The notes under the pieces: model-generated
Databases searched by the model: none
What the model was told of the DNA's origin: nothing
What the model saw: only the letters and a program-made list of their open reading frames with translations
NCBI RefSeq assembly: GCF_043555975.1
Contig: NZ_JBIGIA010000009.1
Span: 176,370 to 240,369, forward strand
Source: Pelomonas nitida
Lineage (GTDB): Bacteria > Pseudomonadota > Gammaproteobacteria > Burkholderiales > Burkholderiaceae_C
Direction of reading: 5' to 3'
DNA: 64,000 nucleotides
Shown: in pieces, positions 22,625 to 31,978 of the stretch
Layout of the letters: each line of letters opens with the position of its first letter
Numbering within the stretch: the first letter of the stretch is position 1
Position numbers and translations under genes: made by a program

Positions 22625-23625
22625 TTCGCAAGTCGTCCGGCCTGCCGCCGCGGGTCTATGCCAAGCACAGCGCCTACTACCTGGTCACGCTATCCAACAA
22701 GTGGGTGCGCCTGTGCTCGCTCAAGGACGGCCTGCCCGCGATGTACCGCGCGCTGGCCAAGGTCGCAGACGCCGAACTGACGCGCGAGCTGATGCCCGGC
22801 GTCATCTCGCGTTGGTACGACGCCAAGCGTCCAGAGTGGGCCGACAAGACCGCAGACGACCAGCGGCGCATTGCCGACCAGATGGCCGAGGCATTCGCGG
22901 AGTTTGATCCGTCCCAAGTCACAACGCCAGTCTGCGCCAAGTACCTGGGCGGCTACGCCACCACAAAGCGCACCTACAACCTGCACCGGACCATGCTGCG
23001 CCAGGTACTGGCCTTCGCCGCGCTGGAGGGCCTGCGAGAGGGGCACAACCCAGTCGACAACATCCCACCCAAAAAGCTGGAGGGCCGGCACCGCGTCGTC
23101 ACAGACGATGAGGTCAGGCGCCTCAAGGAGGCTGCCGCGCAACAGCCGCGAAACGGGCACGCGCTGGTGCAGATGATCGAGCTGGCCATGCTGACAGGCC
23201 AGCGCATTGGCGACGTGATCAAGCTGCGATGGCAGGACGTCACAGACCAGGGGCTGATGATCGACCAGGGCAAGGGCCAAGGCCGCACCAAGCTGCTGGT
23301 CAAGTGGTCGCCAGCGCTGCGCGCCGCCATCGCGGCCTGCGGGAGAGGCGGCGACAAGATCGGCCACGTCCTCAAGTCCGAGCGAGGCACCGGCTACACC
23401 TACGGCGGCCTGCGCAGCAGCTGGGAGCGGCTCTGCGAGCGCGCCAAGGTGGAGGATCTCCACATCCACGATCTGCGCGGACGGGCCGGCGTGGACGCCA
23501 TGCTGGACGACGACGGCGAAGAGGACATCAAGGCCGCCCAGCGCCTGCTCGGCCACAAGTCCGAGGGCATGACAAGGCACTATGTCGAGGGCAAGTATCA
23601 CAAGCGCGTCAAGCCATCAAGATAA
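22621..23625 (+). CDS. phage tyrosine integrase
   Basis: A 334-residue tyrosine recombinase. The catalytic residues are all present: Arg195 (TGQRIGD), Lys224 in the beta-hairpin (GRTKLLVKW), His283 and Arg286 (HDLRGRAG), His312 (LLGHKSE) and the nucleophile Tyr321 (TRHYVEG). The N-terminal 100 residues form the arm- and core-binding part. It would catalyse site-specific recombination at the adjacent tRNA-Arg gene. The stop codon (23623-23625) directly touches the tRNA 3' end, so attP overlaps the end of the gene. Start and upstream stop overlap by 4 bp. Confidence 0.95.
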   Translation: MIRKSSGLPPRVYAKHSAYYLVTLSNKWVRLCSLKDGLPAMYRALAKVADAELTRELMPGVISRWYDAKRPEWADKTADDQRRIADQMAEAFAEFDPSQVTTPVCAKYLGGYATTKRTYNLHRTMLRQVLAFAALEGLREGHNPVDNIPPKKLEGRHRVVTDDEVRRLKEAAAQQPRNGHALVQMIELAMLTGQRIGDVIKLRWQDVTDQGLMIDQGKGQGRTKLLVKWSPALRAAIAACGRGGDKIGHVLKSERGTGYTYGGLRSSWERLCERAKVEDLHIHDLRGRAGVDAMLDDDGEEDIKAAQRLLGHKSEGMTRHYVEGKYHKRVKPSR

Positions 23626-23702
23626 TGGCCCGCCCGGAGGGAATCGAACCCCCGACCCCGCGCTTAGAAGGCGCGTGCTCTATCCAGCTGAGCTACGGAC
23701 GG
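23626..23702 (-). tRNA. tRNA-Arg (anticodon TCT), integration target
   Basis: A full 77-base cloverleaf can be folded: acceptor CCGTCCG with CGGGCGG, D-arm GCTC/GAGC, anticodon stem CGCGC/GCGCG around CTTCTAA (anticodon TCT), a five-base variable region, T-arm GGGGG/CCCTC with TTCGATT loop, discriminator G and encoded CCA. The integrase stop codon lies directly at the 3' end, so the prophage uses this end as attachment site. All stems pair, so the gene should be functional. Confidence 0.92.
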
Positions 23703-23777
23703 CGCGGCAAAACTTAGACAAATCGGCCCGTCTTAGACAGACGGCGCGCGATTCTCCTATGAAAACTCAACTGCAAC

Positions 23778-23821
23778 GCTGCTTAGAAGGCAGCTGCTCT
23801 ATCCAGTTGAGCTACGGACAG
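23778..23821 (-). pseudogene. 5'-half tRNA-Arg (TCT) fragment
   Basis: The minus strand here matches tRNA positions 1-43: CTGTCCG-TA-GCTC-AACTGGATA-GAGC and a complete anticodon arm GCTGC-CTTCTAA-GCAGC (anticodon TCT). It has no T-arm, no acceptor 3' strand and no CCA; after position 43 the sequence (GTTGCAGTTGAGTTTTC) is not tRNA-like. It lies 75 bp upstream of the intact tRNA-Arg and differs from it in the anticodon stem. I read it as a remnant of an older tRNA-Arg gene broken by integration or recombination. Confidence 0.8.
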
Positions 23822-23837
23822 CCAGAACGCGTGATTA

Positions 23838-25820
23838 TCAGATCAACACGTTGATGATCGCGTTGCCAATGCCCATCAGTGCCGCACCCGACACCAACCC
23901 GGCGCAGATCGGCTCCATGCCTTCCACCCAGCGGCGATGGCCGGCCGTGCCCGGGCTGGACTCGTGCCGTGCGCGCATGCCCCAGAACAGCACGGCGCCG
24001 ATGAACATGCAGATCACGGCGTCCGGCGGCAGCACCACGCCCAGGCCGATGGACACGGCCGACAGCGGGAAGCGGCCGCGCGTGGCAATGCGCAGCACCT
24101 CGATCACGACGGCGACGACGGCCGCCACCACCATCGACACGATGGCCGACGCCGGCAGCTGGCTCACGCCCTTGGCGATCAGCTCGGCCACGCCCTTCCA
24201 CTGCAGCGCCGCCGGGAAGGCGAAGCGGTCGCTGACGATGGTGGCAACGCTGCGCACACCCTGGGCGTCCGGCGGCAGGAACAGCAGGTAGAACAGCGGC
24301 ACGGCCGCCAGCACGCCGGCAATGATGCCGACGACGTGGCCCAGCGCCTGGTGGCGTGGCTTGCCGCCGAGCATGTAGCCGGGCTTGATGTCGGACAGCA
24401 GGTTGGCCGCGTTCGCCGCCACGTCGGACGTCATCGTCGCGGGCAGCAGGTTGGAGGCGGGGTTGCTGCGGTCCAGCGCGCCCATCGTGAATTGGGTGAT
24501 CTTGGACAGCGCGCCGGTCGGCGTCCACGACGTCAGCGCCATCGCGTTGGTGCAGATGACGGTGAGCACGAGGATCAGCGGCAGCGCCACCAGACCCAGC
24601 AGCCAGGGCACGCCGAAGAACGCGTGCGTCAGCCAGACGCTGAGCAGGCCGAACACCGGCACGCCCACGTACGACAGCCACAGCGGCAGCTCGATGTCGC
24701 GCAGCAGGTCCTCGGCCGGCGCTTCGGCCGCACGCGCCCGGCGCTTGAACAGACTGGTGATCAGCTCCGGCTTGGCCAGCAACCCGACGATGGCGCCCAC
24801 CACCATCATCGTGACCGCCCACCACAGCGACCACTGGTTGACGATCTCGGCGCGGTTCAGCGGCACCAGCGTGCCGTCGAGCTTGACGCGCGGCGCGATG
24901 TCGCCCGCCTGGATCATCAGCGGCGCCAGCAGGCCGAAGTTCAGCATCGCGCCCAGCATGCAGCTGCTGGCGACGGCGATGCCCATCAGCCCGCCGACAC
25001 CCACCATCGCCATGTCCAGCGTGAGCCGCAGGCCCAGCACGCGGAAGTCGGTGCCCAGGATCTTGGGGATGTAGGCATCGGCCTTGACCGCCCAGTCGTA
25101 GTAGTACTGGTCCAGCCGCTCCTGCAGGTGCCAGGGCTCCTTCAGGCCCGCCCATTTGTCCAGCATCAGCAGCTTGAACTGCACGAGCTTCATCCAGCCA
25201 TCGCTGACCAGCGCTTGGTACACGGCCGCGAAACCGGCGACCTTGCCCAGCAGGCGCGCCTTGTACATGCCGTCGCCGCCATCGCCCGAGTACAGCGACT
25301 CCAGCACCACGCCGCAGGCGCGGCCTTCGGGGAACGGAAGCTGGTCTTCATTGATGAAGCGACGCTTCATCGGGAAGGCCACCAGCACGCCCAGCACCGA
25401 CACCACGACCAGCCACAGCATCAGCTGCCACCACGGGATGATCTGGCCCGACACGAGCATGTAGGCAGGCAGCCCGGCGATCAGCGGCATGACGGTGTAG
25501 CCGGCGGCCGTGGCGATGGACTGCGTGCAGTTGTTCTCCAGCACGCTGAAGTCCTGCGCCAGACCGGCGTTGGACAGCGCCTTGAACAGCGCGAAGGCCA
25601 GGATCACGGAGGTGAGGCCGACGCCGATGCCCACACCCGTCTTGGCCCCGACGTACAGCGCCGTCGCGGTGAGCACGATGCCCAGCAGGAAGCCGGTGGA
25701 CGCCGAGCGCAGCGTGAGCTGCGGCATGTCGCGGCGATAGACGTTCTTGAACCACCACTCGTCCTTTTGGGCACGGGTCCAGGTGGCGATCTGCTCGTCG
25801 GTCAGGTGGGGAAGAGGCAT
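23838..25820 (-). CDS. OPT family oligopeptide transporter
   Basis: A polytopic membrane protein of 660 residues from the ATG at 25820 (a GTG at 25835 would add five). It has the OPT pattern: about 14-16 hydrophobic segments, an early ALYVGAKTGVGIGVGLT segment, the NNCTQSIATAAGYTV motif, and AFPMKRRFINEDQLPFPEG. OPT proteins take up oligopeptides or metal-siderophore complexes by proton coupling; the substrate cannot be told. It ends 16 bp before the tRNA-Arg fragment and stands alone on the strand. Confidence 0.9.
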   Translation of the reverse strand: MPLPHLTDEQIATWTRAQKDEWWFKNVYRRDMPQLTLRSASTGFLLGIVLTATALYVGAKTGVGIGVGLTSVILAFALFKALSNAGLAQDFSVLENNCTQSIATAAGYTVMPLIAGLPAYMLVSGQIIPWWQLMLWLVVVSVLGVLVAFPMKRRFINEDQLPFPEGRACGVVLESLYSGDGGDGMYKARLLGKVAGFAAVYQALVSDGWMKLVQFKLLMLDKWAGLKEPWHLQERLDQYYYDWAVKADAYIPKILGTDFRVLGLRLTLDMAMVGVGGLMGIAVASSCMLGAMLNFGLLAPLMIQAGDIAPRVKLDGTLVPLNRAEIVNQWSLWWAVTMMVVGAIVGLLAKPELITSLFKRRARAAEAPAEDLLRDIELPLWLSYVGVPVFGLLSVWLTHAFFGVPWLLGLVALPLILVLTVICTNAMALTSWTPTGALSKITQFTMGALDRSNPASNLLPATMTSDVAANAANLLSDIKPGYMLGGKPRHQALGHVVGIIAGVLAAVPLFYLLFLPPDAQGVRSVATIVSDRFAFPAALQWKGVAELIAKGVSQLPASAIVSMVVAAVVAVVIEVLRIATRGRFPLSAVSIGLGVVLPPDAVICMFIGAVLFWGMRARHESSPGTAGHRRWVEGMEPICAGLVSGAALMGIGNAIINVLI

Positions 25821-25933
25821 GGAAATCTCGGGCACCGCTCGTGGCAGCGCCAGGGTTGCAGCAAAAAGCCGACGATTGTCCGGACCTCGCTCCCGCTTGA
25901 TTTACCGGGATTTCCCCCTGAATGCAGGTCCTC

Positions 25934-25974
25934 AAAAAGACAAACCCGCCGGGGCCAGCAGGCCACGGCGGGTT
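25934..25974 (-). terminator. intrinsic terminator after tRNA-Pro
   Basis: On the minus strand AACCCGCCG (25974-25966) pairs with CGGCGGGTT (25951-25943) and is followed by TGTCTTTTT. It lies 13 bases beyond the tRNA-Pro 3' end, in the right orientation to stop tRNA transcription before the OPT gene. Confidence 0.75.
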
Positions 25975-25986
25975 CATGGAAAGGTT

Positions 25987-26063
25987 TGGTCGGGGCGGCG
26001 GGATTCGAACTCGCGACCCTCTGCTCCCAAAGCAGATGCGCTACCAGGCTGCGCTACGCCCCG
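25987..26063 (-). tRNA. tRNA-Pro (anticodon TGG)
   Basis: The 77-base minus-strand sequence starts CGGGGCGTAGCGCAGCC, has anticodon stem TCTGC/GCAGA around TTTGGGA (anticodon TGG), a T-loop TTCGAAT and encoded ACCA at the end. The acceptor pairs CGGGGCG with CGCCCCG. It reads proline CCA and wobble codons. A Rho-independent terminator follows. Confidence 0.95.
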
Positions 26064-26085
26064 ATCAAGCCCGCCATTCTAATGC

Positions 26086-29000
26086 CTATTCTTCCCCCAC
26101 CGGAACAAACCGGCCGGAACCGCTGATCAAGGCCGCCCGAACGGGCTCGCCCGGCTGCAATTCGCGCACCGCCTGCACATAGCTGCGCATCTGCGCCAGG
26201 TAGGCCGGCTCGCGCTCCGGCGTGGCGCCGAGCTTGTAGTCCAGCACCCACCAGGTGCCGTCGTCCAGCAGCACGAGCCGGTCGATACGCCGGTCCTCGC
26301 CGGCGGCATTGATGCCCACCTCGTTGCCCGCCCAGCGCAGCCGGGCCGGGTCGAAGAAGGGCTGGCAATCGGGGCTGCGCAGGATGGCCTGCGCCGCATC
26401 CGCCAGCCGCTGGCGATCGGCGGCATCGAGCGCGAAGGCCTGGCCGGAAGCCGCCACCAGCGTCGACAGCGGCTGCGTCTGGCCGGCTGCGCTGGCCCAC
26501 TCCAGCACGCGGTGCAGGGCTTCGCCGAGGTTGGCCTTCGCGGCGTCATCGGCCGCGCCGTCGCGCACCGGCGCCGGCGGCGCCGTCCAGACCGGCAGCG
26601 GCAGGTGCATCGGCGCCGACGACGCCAGCACGGCCGCGTCAGGCGCATCGACGTCCACCAGCGCTTCGCCGAGCGGCGACAGCCGCGCCCACCAACTCGA
26701 GTCCGAGGCGCCACGCCGCGGCGGCGTGCGGCTGACGATGAGCAGGCGACGCGCCCGCGTCATCGCCACGTAAAGCGCGTTGAGCTCCTCGCGCTCGCGC
26801 AAGGCCTGCTCCTCGGCGATCAGCTCGGCCAGCGCCGGCGGCGGGCGCCGCTCCGACACCAGGAAGGCCAGCCGCACCGGCGCCGGCGACGCCACCGGCC
26901 AGTCGCAGGCCAGCGACAGCGTTTCGGCCCGCGGCGGCGCGGCGTCGGCGTCCAGCAGGATGACGGCTTGCGCCTCCAGCCCCTTGGCGCCGTGCACCGT
27001 CAGCAGTTGCACGGCATCGTCGGCCGGCGCCGGCGCGAGCTTGGGACTGCGGGACTTCAGCGCCCGCACAAAGCCGTACAGCTCGGCGAAGCGCCCGCCA
27101 TCCAGGTTCAGCGCAGCCTCCAGCAGCGCGTGGACGGTGCGCACGCGCGCGGCCGCCTCCGACGGCGGCACTGCGGCCAGCAGGCGCGGCAGCAGCTCGC
27201 CTTCGTCGACGATGCGGTCCAGCAACTCGTGCGGCGTGCAGCGCGGGGCCGCCTCGCGCCAGGCCAGCAGCAGGCGCTGCGCGCGCGCCAGCGCCGGGCT
27301 GGGCGCCTGCAGCTCGGCCAGCGCCTCCCACCAGCCCCGCCGCTCACGCGGCGCCACGCCCAGCCATTCGGCGGCACCGGCCGCCTCGGCCAGCTGCAGC
27401 AGGTCGGCCTCGTCGACGCCGAACAGCGGGCTGCGCAGCGCACGTGCCAGCGACAGCGCATGCCCCGGCGAGGCCAGCGCGTCCAGCAGTGCGATCAAGT
27501 CCTGCGCATCGGGCAGGTCGGCCAGCCGGTTGTCCTCCGGCGCGACATGCGCAATGCCCGCCGCCAGCAACGCCTGCGCCATCTGCCGCAGCGGCTCGCG
27601 CTTGCGGGCCAGCACGAAGATGTCGCGCGGGCGCAGGCCACCGGCCAGCAGCCCATGAATGACGTGCGCCACGCGCTCGCATTCGGGCGCGCGGCGGGCG
27701 ACCTCGGCCTCCACGCGTGGCTCGGTCAGGCTCGGGCGCCAGCGCTCGGGGTCGCTCGCCGCGCCGGCATCGGCGGCGGTCGGCCCGTCCAGCGTGAACA
27801 AGCCAGCCTGCGGGTCGGCGCCCTGCTCCGTCGTGTGCGGCCGAAAGCCGGGCATCTGCCCGTCGAACGCCGCGTTGACGGCAGCCAGCACCTCGGGGGC
27901 ATTGCGCCGCGTGTGGTCGCAGGCCAGGCTGACACCGGCCAACCCGTCACGCACGAACTCGCCGGCTGCGGTGAACACGCGCGGCTCGGCGCGGCGGAAG
28001 CGGTAGATGCTCTGCTTGGGGTCGCCGACGATGAAGACCGAGATCTCGCCGCCACCCGGGCCGGCGTAGGACCCGAGCCAGCCGTGCAGCGCCTGCCACT
28101 GCAGCGGGCTGGTGTCCTGGAACTCGTCGATCAGCAAATGGCGCACGCGGGCGTCGAGCTTTTGCTGCACCCAGCCCGCCAGCTCGGGCCGCGCCAGCAA
28201 CGCCAGCGCGCCGCGCTCCAGGTCGTTCATGTCGACGAGGCCACGCTCACGCTTGAGCGCCTCGAACTCGCCCACCAGCACCGCGGCCAGCGCCGCCATG
28301 CGGGCGTGCTCCACGGCCGCTTCGTGCTGGGCGATGTCCGCCGCCATCGCCTCGAGCGCGTCCACGCAGGCCAGTTGCTCGGCGGAGTCGCCCAGCCCCT
28401 TCTTCGCCGTGCCGGTCTTCGTGAAGAGCGCCGCCCAGAGCGCCGCGAACGTCGCGCCGTCGTCCGGCAGCGACAGCGCCTGCTCGATCGCGCCGGCAGC
28501 CTCCCGCGCCTTGACGCCCTTGGCACCGCCCAGTTGCACGGCCAGCGCCGCAAGCCGGGGCCGCCAGCCGGCCAGCGCCGCCAGCGGCTCGGGCACATCG
28601 GGCATGCTGGTCGCCAGCACACCGGCCTGGATGGCCAGGCGCAGCTCCACCCGCTTGCCGAAGGCCGTGAGCAGCCATTCGCGCAGGTTGTGTCGGCCGC
28701 GCGTGCCCGTCAGCGCCTGGAAGGCGGCCGCCAGCTCGGCATCGGCCAGCACGCGGGCGTGGAAGCGCCGCCACAAGGTCGGCATCAGTTCGCCCTCGTC
28801 CTCGACGAGCTGCAACTCCGGCGACAAGCCCTCGGCCTGCAGCACGGCCAGCGGCGCCGCGCGCAGCAGCTGCGAGAACCAGCCGTGGAAGGTGCGGATC
28901 TCCACCGGCCGGCCACCACGCAGCAGCTCGTCCTGCAGGCCCGCCAGCCGCGCCGCGCCGGCGCGCGCCTGCGGCAGCTCCATGCCCCGGGCAATGAGCT

Positions 29001-29286
29001 CGGCCACTCGCTGCTCCTCGCCAGCCGCCGCGAACTCGGCCAGCCATTCGAGCAGGCGCTCGCGCATCTCGCCTGCCGCCTTGCGCGTGAAGGTGATGGC
29101 GACGATCTCCTGCGGCTGCGCGCCAGCCAGCAAGGCGCGCAGGATGCGCGACACGAGCATCCAGGTCTTGCCCGCCCCCGCGCAGGCCTCGACCACCGCA
29201 CTGCGCGCCGGGTCGCAGGCCAGCGCGTAGAAGCGCTCCCGCGGCACCCGGGCGCCGTCGGCGTAATAAGCGTAAGTGGTGCTCAT
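26086..29286 (-). CDS. addA: AddA-like UvrD-type helicase-nuclease
   Basis: A 1066-residue superfamily 1 helicase. Motif I is VEACAGAGKTWML near residue 35, motif Ia is IVAITFTRKAAGEMRERL, motif II ends LLIDEFQDTSPLQW, motif III is IFIVGDPKQSIYRFRRA, and motif V lies in LLTVHGAKGLEA. The C-terminus holds a PD-(D/E)XK nuclease block (DRRIDRLVL and WVLDYKLG). This is AddA architecture: with AddB it resects DNA double-strand ends for RecA. Its start overlaps the addB-like stop by 4 bp (ATGA). The symbol is provisional; some annotations simply say UvrD/REP helicase. Confidence 0.88.
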   Translation of the reverse strand: MSTTYAYYADGARVPRERFYALACDPARSAVVEACAGAGKTWMLVSRILRALLAGAQPQEIVAITFTRKAAGEMRERLLEWLAEFAAAGEEQRVAELIARGMELPQARAGAARLAGLQDELLRGGRPVEIRTFHGWFSQLLRAAPLAVLQAEGLSPELQLVEDEGELMPTLWRRFHARVLADAELAAAFQALTGTRGRHNLREWLLTAFGKRVELRLAIQAGVLATSMPDVPEPLAALAGWRPRLAALAVQLGGAKGVKAREAAGAIEQALSLPDDGATFAALWAALFTKTGTAKKGLGDSAEQLACVDALEAMAADIAQHEAAVEHARMAALAAVLVGEFEALKRERGLVDMNDLERGALALLARPELAGWVQQKLDARVRHLLIDEFQDTSPLQWQALHGWLGSYAGPGGGEISVFIVGDPKQSIYRFRRAEPRVFTAAGEFVRDGLAGVSLACDHTRRNAPEVLAAVNAAFDGQMPGFRPHTTEQGADPQAGLFTLDGPTAADAGAASDPERWRPSLTEPRVEAEVARRAPECERVAHVIHGLLAGGLRPRDIFVLARKREPLRQMAQALLAAGIAHVAPEDNRLADLPDAQDLIALLDALASPGHALSLARALRSPLFGVDEADLLQLAEAAGAAEWLGVAPRERRGWWEALAELQAPSPALARAQRLLLAWREAAPRCTPHELLDRIVDEGELLPRLLAAVPPSEAAARVRTVHALLEAALNLDGGRFAELYGFVRALKSRSPKLAPAPADDAVQLLTVHGAKGLEAQAVILLDADAAPPRAETLSLACDWPVASPAPVRLAFLVSERRPPPALAELIAEEQALREREELNALYVAMTRARRLLIVSRTPPRRGASDSSWWARLSPLGEALVDVDAPDAAVLASSAPMHLPLPVWTAPPAPVRDGAADDAAKANLGEALHRVLEWASAAGQTQPLSTLVAASGQAFALDAADRQRLADAAQAILRSPDCQPFFDPARLRWAGNEVGINAAGEDRRIDRLVLLDDGTWWVLDYKLGATPEREPAYLAQMRSYVQAVRELQPGEPVRAALISGSGRFVPVGEE

Positions 29287-31868
29287 GACCAGTCATCCCG
29301 GCGGCACAGGCCGCGCGCCTCGCAGTGATCGCAAACACCGCCCTCACCCAAGGCCCGCAACGGCTCTCGATCCAGCACTTGCTGCAAGTCGCCTTGCAGC
29401 CCCTCGCGCAGCCGCTGTGCGGTGACGAACACCTCGTCATGCTCGACCGCCACGACACCCGTCGAATCGTCCAGCGCCAGGTAGGCCGCCGACAGGTCCG
29501 GCGCCGCGTCCATCAGCAGCGCGTAGACGGCCATCTGCGTGTCTTCCAGCGGCTCCGCCACGCGCGCCTTGAGGCTCGCGACGCTGCCGGTCTTGTAGTC
29601 CAGCAGCAGCCGACGCGCCGACGCCGTGGTGTCGATGCGGTCGATGCGCCCGCGCAGCACCAGCTCGGCCAATGCACCGTCAAACGGCTGGCAGCGCCGG
29701 TCCAGCTCGCCACCCGCAAAGACCTGGCCCTGCGCCTCCGCCTCAGCCAGCCAGTCCACATAGCGCGGCAGCAGCCGCACGAAGCTGGCCTGCCAGGGCA
29801 GGAAGTCTGCCGCGTCCAGGCCGCGGCTCTCGGCCTCGGCAGCGGCCCGCAACTGCGCGGCCACGTCGCCCGGCTGGCGATCGGTATGGAAGCGATGCAG
29901 CACCGCATGCAGCCAGGTGCCGTAGTCGCGCTTCTCGATCTCGGCCTCCAGCTCATCGGCCTCGCCCAGGCCCAGCAGGTGCCGGCTGAAGAACTGGTAA
30001 GGGCAGCGGCGCAGCGCTTCCACGGCGCTGGCGCTGAGCGCTGCCGGCAGCCTCGCCGCCGCCACGCCGGCGCGAGCCAAGGGGCGCAGTTCGACGGCTT
30101 GCGGCACGCGCTCGTCCTGCCAGCGCAACAACGGCCACGGCCGCCCCGCGCGGCGCGCGGCTGCCACCAGCCGTTCGATCAACGGGCTGGCGGGCAGCGG
30201 CTCGGCACCGGCGCGTGTGCAGCGCAGCAGCGTCAGCACCGGCGCCCGCAGCGCCTGCACGAAAGCCTGCGCCTCGGCTTCGCGCTGCTGGGCCTGTGTC
30301 GGCAGGCCGATTGCGGCGGCGTCGGCGTCGCCCAGCAGGCTCAGGCCGCGGCCGCCGCGCCCCAAGGTGTCGGCATCGGCGCCGGGCAGCACGAGTGCGC
30401 GGAAAGGCCGCAGCATGGCCCGCACGAGCGGCGTGACGACGACCGGCGCATGCCCAGGGTCGGCTGGCGCGAACTGCCCCGCCTCCAGCACATCGCTGAC
30501 CCAGGCCAGGAAGCCGGCAGCGTCCAGCCGGGCCCCGTCCAGCACCGCCTCGTGGGCGCTGCCGGGCCAGGGGTTGCGTGACAGCCACAACGCCGTCAGC
30601 ACGCCCTCGCTGCCTTCCAGCCCCGCCAGCGGTTCCGGGCCCAGCGCCCGCTTGAGCTCATAAAGCCACTGCACCAGCGGCCGACGCCCACTGCTCGTCA
30701 GCGGCGCCAGCGCCTGACGCTTGGCTCGCCACAAGGCCTCGGCCGGCAGCTTGTCCATCGCGTCGAGCGCCTCGGCGCGCCCGATGCGGCGCCGCCGGCA
30801 CAGCGATTCCAGCGCATCCAGCGCGGGCGACGGCTCGACCGTCAGCTTGAGCCAGGCAAGCCAGTCGTCCACCGCACCCCCGCCCAGCGCGGCACGCAGC
30901 AAGGCCATCAGCGCGGACGCTGCCGGCGTGGTCGCCAGCGTCCAGCCCGTCTCGTCGTGCAGCGGCACGCCCTGCCGCGACAGCAGCGCCCGCACGCGGC
31001 GCACAACCACCCGGTCCTGCGCGATCAGCGCCACCGGCGCACGTCCGGCCGCCAGGTGCTGCAGCACGGCCACCGCGCCAGCCTCGGCCAGCGTCTCGAA
31101 ATCCGCGCACAGCGCCTCTTCGACACGCGCGGCGGGCACGGCCAACTGATCCAGGTCGGCATCGGCGTTGAGCAGCAGCGCCGGCACGTCGCCGCGCGCC
31201 AGCAGCGCCTGGGCCAGCGGGTCCGGGCCGCCGGCCTGCAACACGATCCACGCGCTGGGGCGATGACGGAACAAGGCGTCCGTCGCCGGCGCGCGGTCGT
31301 CCGAGGCCGCCCACTCCAGAGCCACCCACGTCAGGGCGCGCTCGATGCCGCCGATCGGGTCCTCGCGCAGGTGCTGCCGCGCGGTGTCGAACCAGGCGGC
31401 CCGCAGCGCCGGGTCGCGCTGCGCGGCGGCGCGCGCAAACGCATGCGCCGTCTCCACCAGGCGGGCCAGCGCCAGCCGGTAAGCGCGCGGATCGTCACGC
31501 TTGAGCCCCTGGGCCCAGCTCTGCTGCACCAGCAGCGCGTCTGCGGCCAGGGCGTCCACCGGCGCGTCGCCGCTGATCTGGTCAGGTGCAGCCAGTGGTG
31601 TGGGCCCCAGGGCGGAAGCCAGGCTGTGGGTCGTCGACAACAGCGGCAGCCAGCCACCACGTGCCAGGAACGCGCGCCGCGCCGGCGCCAGCTGCTGCGC
31701 GAACGGCAGCAACAGCACGGCATCCCGCAAGGCCGCGCCCTGACTGTCCAACCACTCGGCACTCAGCGCGGCGACGCGGCGCCAGAAACCGTCGATGTCT
31801 TCCCCAGGCTCCAGGCCCAGATTTATGGCTTGCAATCCAGGCCTCCCGTCCTCACGTTTAGTTCCCAT
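29283..31868 (-). CDS. addB: AddB-like PD-(D/E)XK nuclease subunit
   Basis: The 861-residue partner of the AddA-like helicase. The N-terminal two thirds have a degenerate helicase-like fold without a clear Walker A. The C-terminal part has CPYQFFSRHLLG near residue 645, RGRIDRID and LLLDYKTGS (nuclease motif), and terminal CDHCEARGLC. The four cysteines are placed as in the AddB iron-sulphur nuclease domain. It is divergent from trxA, with 110 bp between starts. Confidence 0.85.
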   Translation of the reverse strand: MGTKREDGRPGLQAINLGLEPGEDIDGFWRRVAALSAEWLDSQGAALRDAVLLLPFAQQLAPARRAFLARGGWLPLLSTTHSLASALGPTPLAAPDQISGDAPVDALAADALLVQQSWAQGLKRDDPRAYRLALARLVETAHAFARAAAQRDPALRAAWFDTARQHLREDPIGGIERALTWVALEWAASDDRAPATDALFRHRPSAWIVLQAGGPDPLAQALLARGDVPALLLNADADLDQLAVPAARVEEALCADFETLAEAGAVAVLQHLAAGRAPVALIAQDRVVVRRVRALLSRQGVPLHDETGWTLATTPAASALMALLRAALGGGAVDDWLAWLKLTVEPSPALDALESLCRRRRIGRAEALDAMDKLPAEALWRAKRQALAPLTSSGRRPLVQWLYELKRALGPEPLAGLEGSEGVLTALWLSRNPWPGSAHEAVLDGARLDAAGFLAWVSDVLEAGQFAPADPGHAPVVVTPLVRAMLRPFRALVLPGADADTLGRGGRGLSLLGDADAAAIGLPTQAQQREAEAQAFVQALRAPVLTLLRCTRAGAEPLPASPLIERLVAAARRAGRPWPLLRWQDERVPQAVELRPLARAGVAAARLPAALSASAVEALRRCPYQFFSRHLLGLGEADELEAEIEKRDYGTWLHAVLHRFHTDRQPGDVAAQLRAAAEAESRGLDAADFLPWQASFVRLLPRYVDWLAEAEAQGQVFAGGELDRRCQPFDGALAELVLRGRIDRIDTTASARRLLLDYKTGSVASLKARVAEPLEDTQMAVYALLMDAAPDLSAAYLALDDSTGVVAVEHDEVFVTAQRLREGLQGDLQQVLDREPLRALGEGGVCDHCEARGLCRRDDWS

Positions 31869-31978
31869 TCGGTCACCCTCGTGACCTTCTGGGTAAAGAT
31901 GGCTATGTCACAATCATTTTTGCCTATCTGGACGGCGCCAAAGGCGGCCGCCCCCTCTCTCAGGCCAAGGAACTTTCC

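Larger units (their letters stand above)
1..23625. mobile_element. cryptic lambda/HK97-type prophage (integrase-proximal part)
   Basis: Siphovirus head, connector and tail genes on the minus strand and an integrase-terminated operon on the plus strand identify a lambdoid prophage. The right boundary is the tRNA-Arg(TCT) whose 3' end directly follows the integrase stop codon. The left boundary and left att site lie outside the window. Terminase, portal, protease, repressor, Cro and replication genes are absent; the capsid gene and an AP2/HNH gene are each truncated at the point where they meet (about 17.19-17.20 kb). I infer one internal deletion that removed the packaging and immunity regions, leaving a prophage unlikely to form infectious particles alone. 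Confidence 0.9.

Noticed and set aside
23703..23777. Repeated CTTAGACA motifs and a CCGTCT/AGACGG hairpin between the two tRNA-Arg sequences, considered as a direct att repeat or terminator
   Set aside because: The shared 8-mer is too short for an att core and no U-tract follows the hairpin. I leave it as spacer that may contain the promoter of the intact tRNA.
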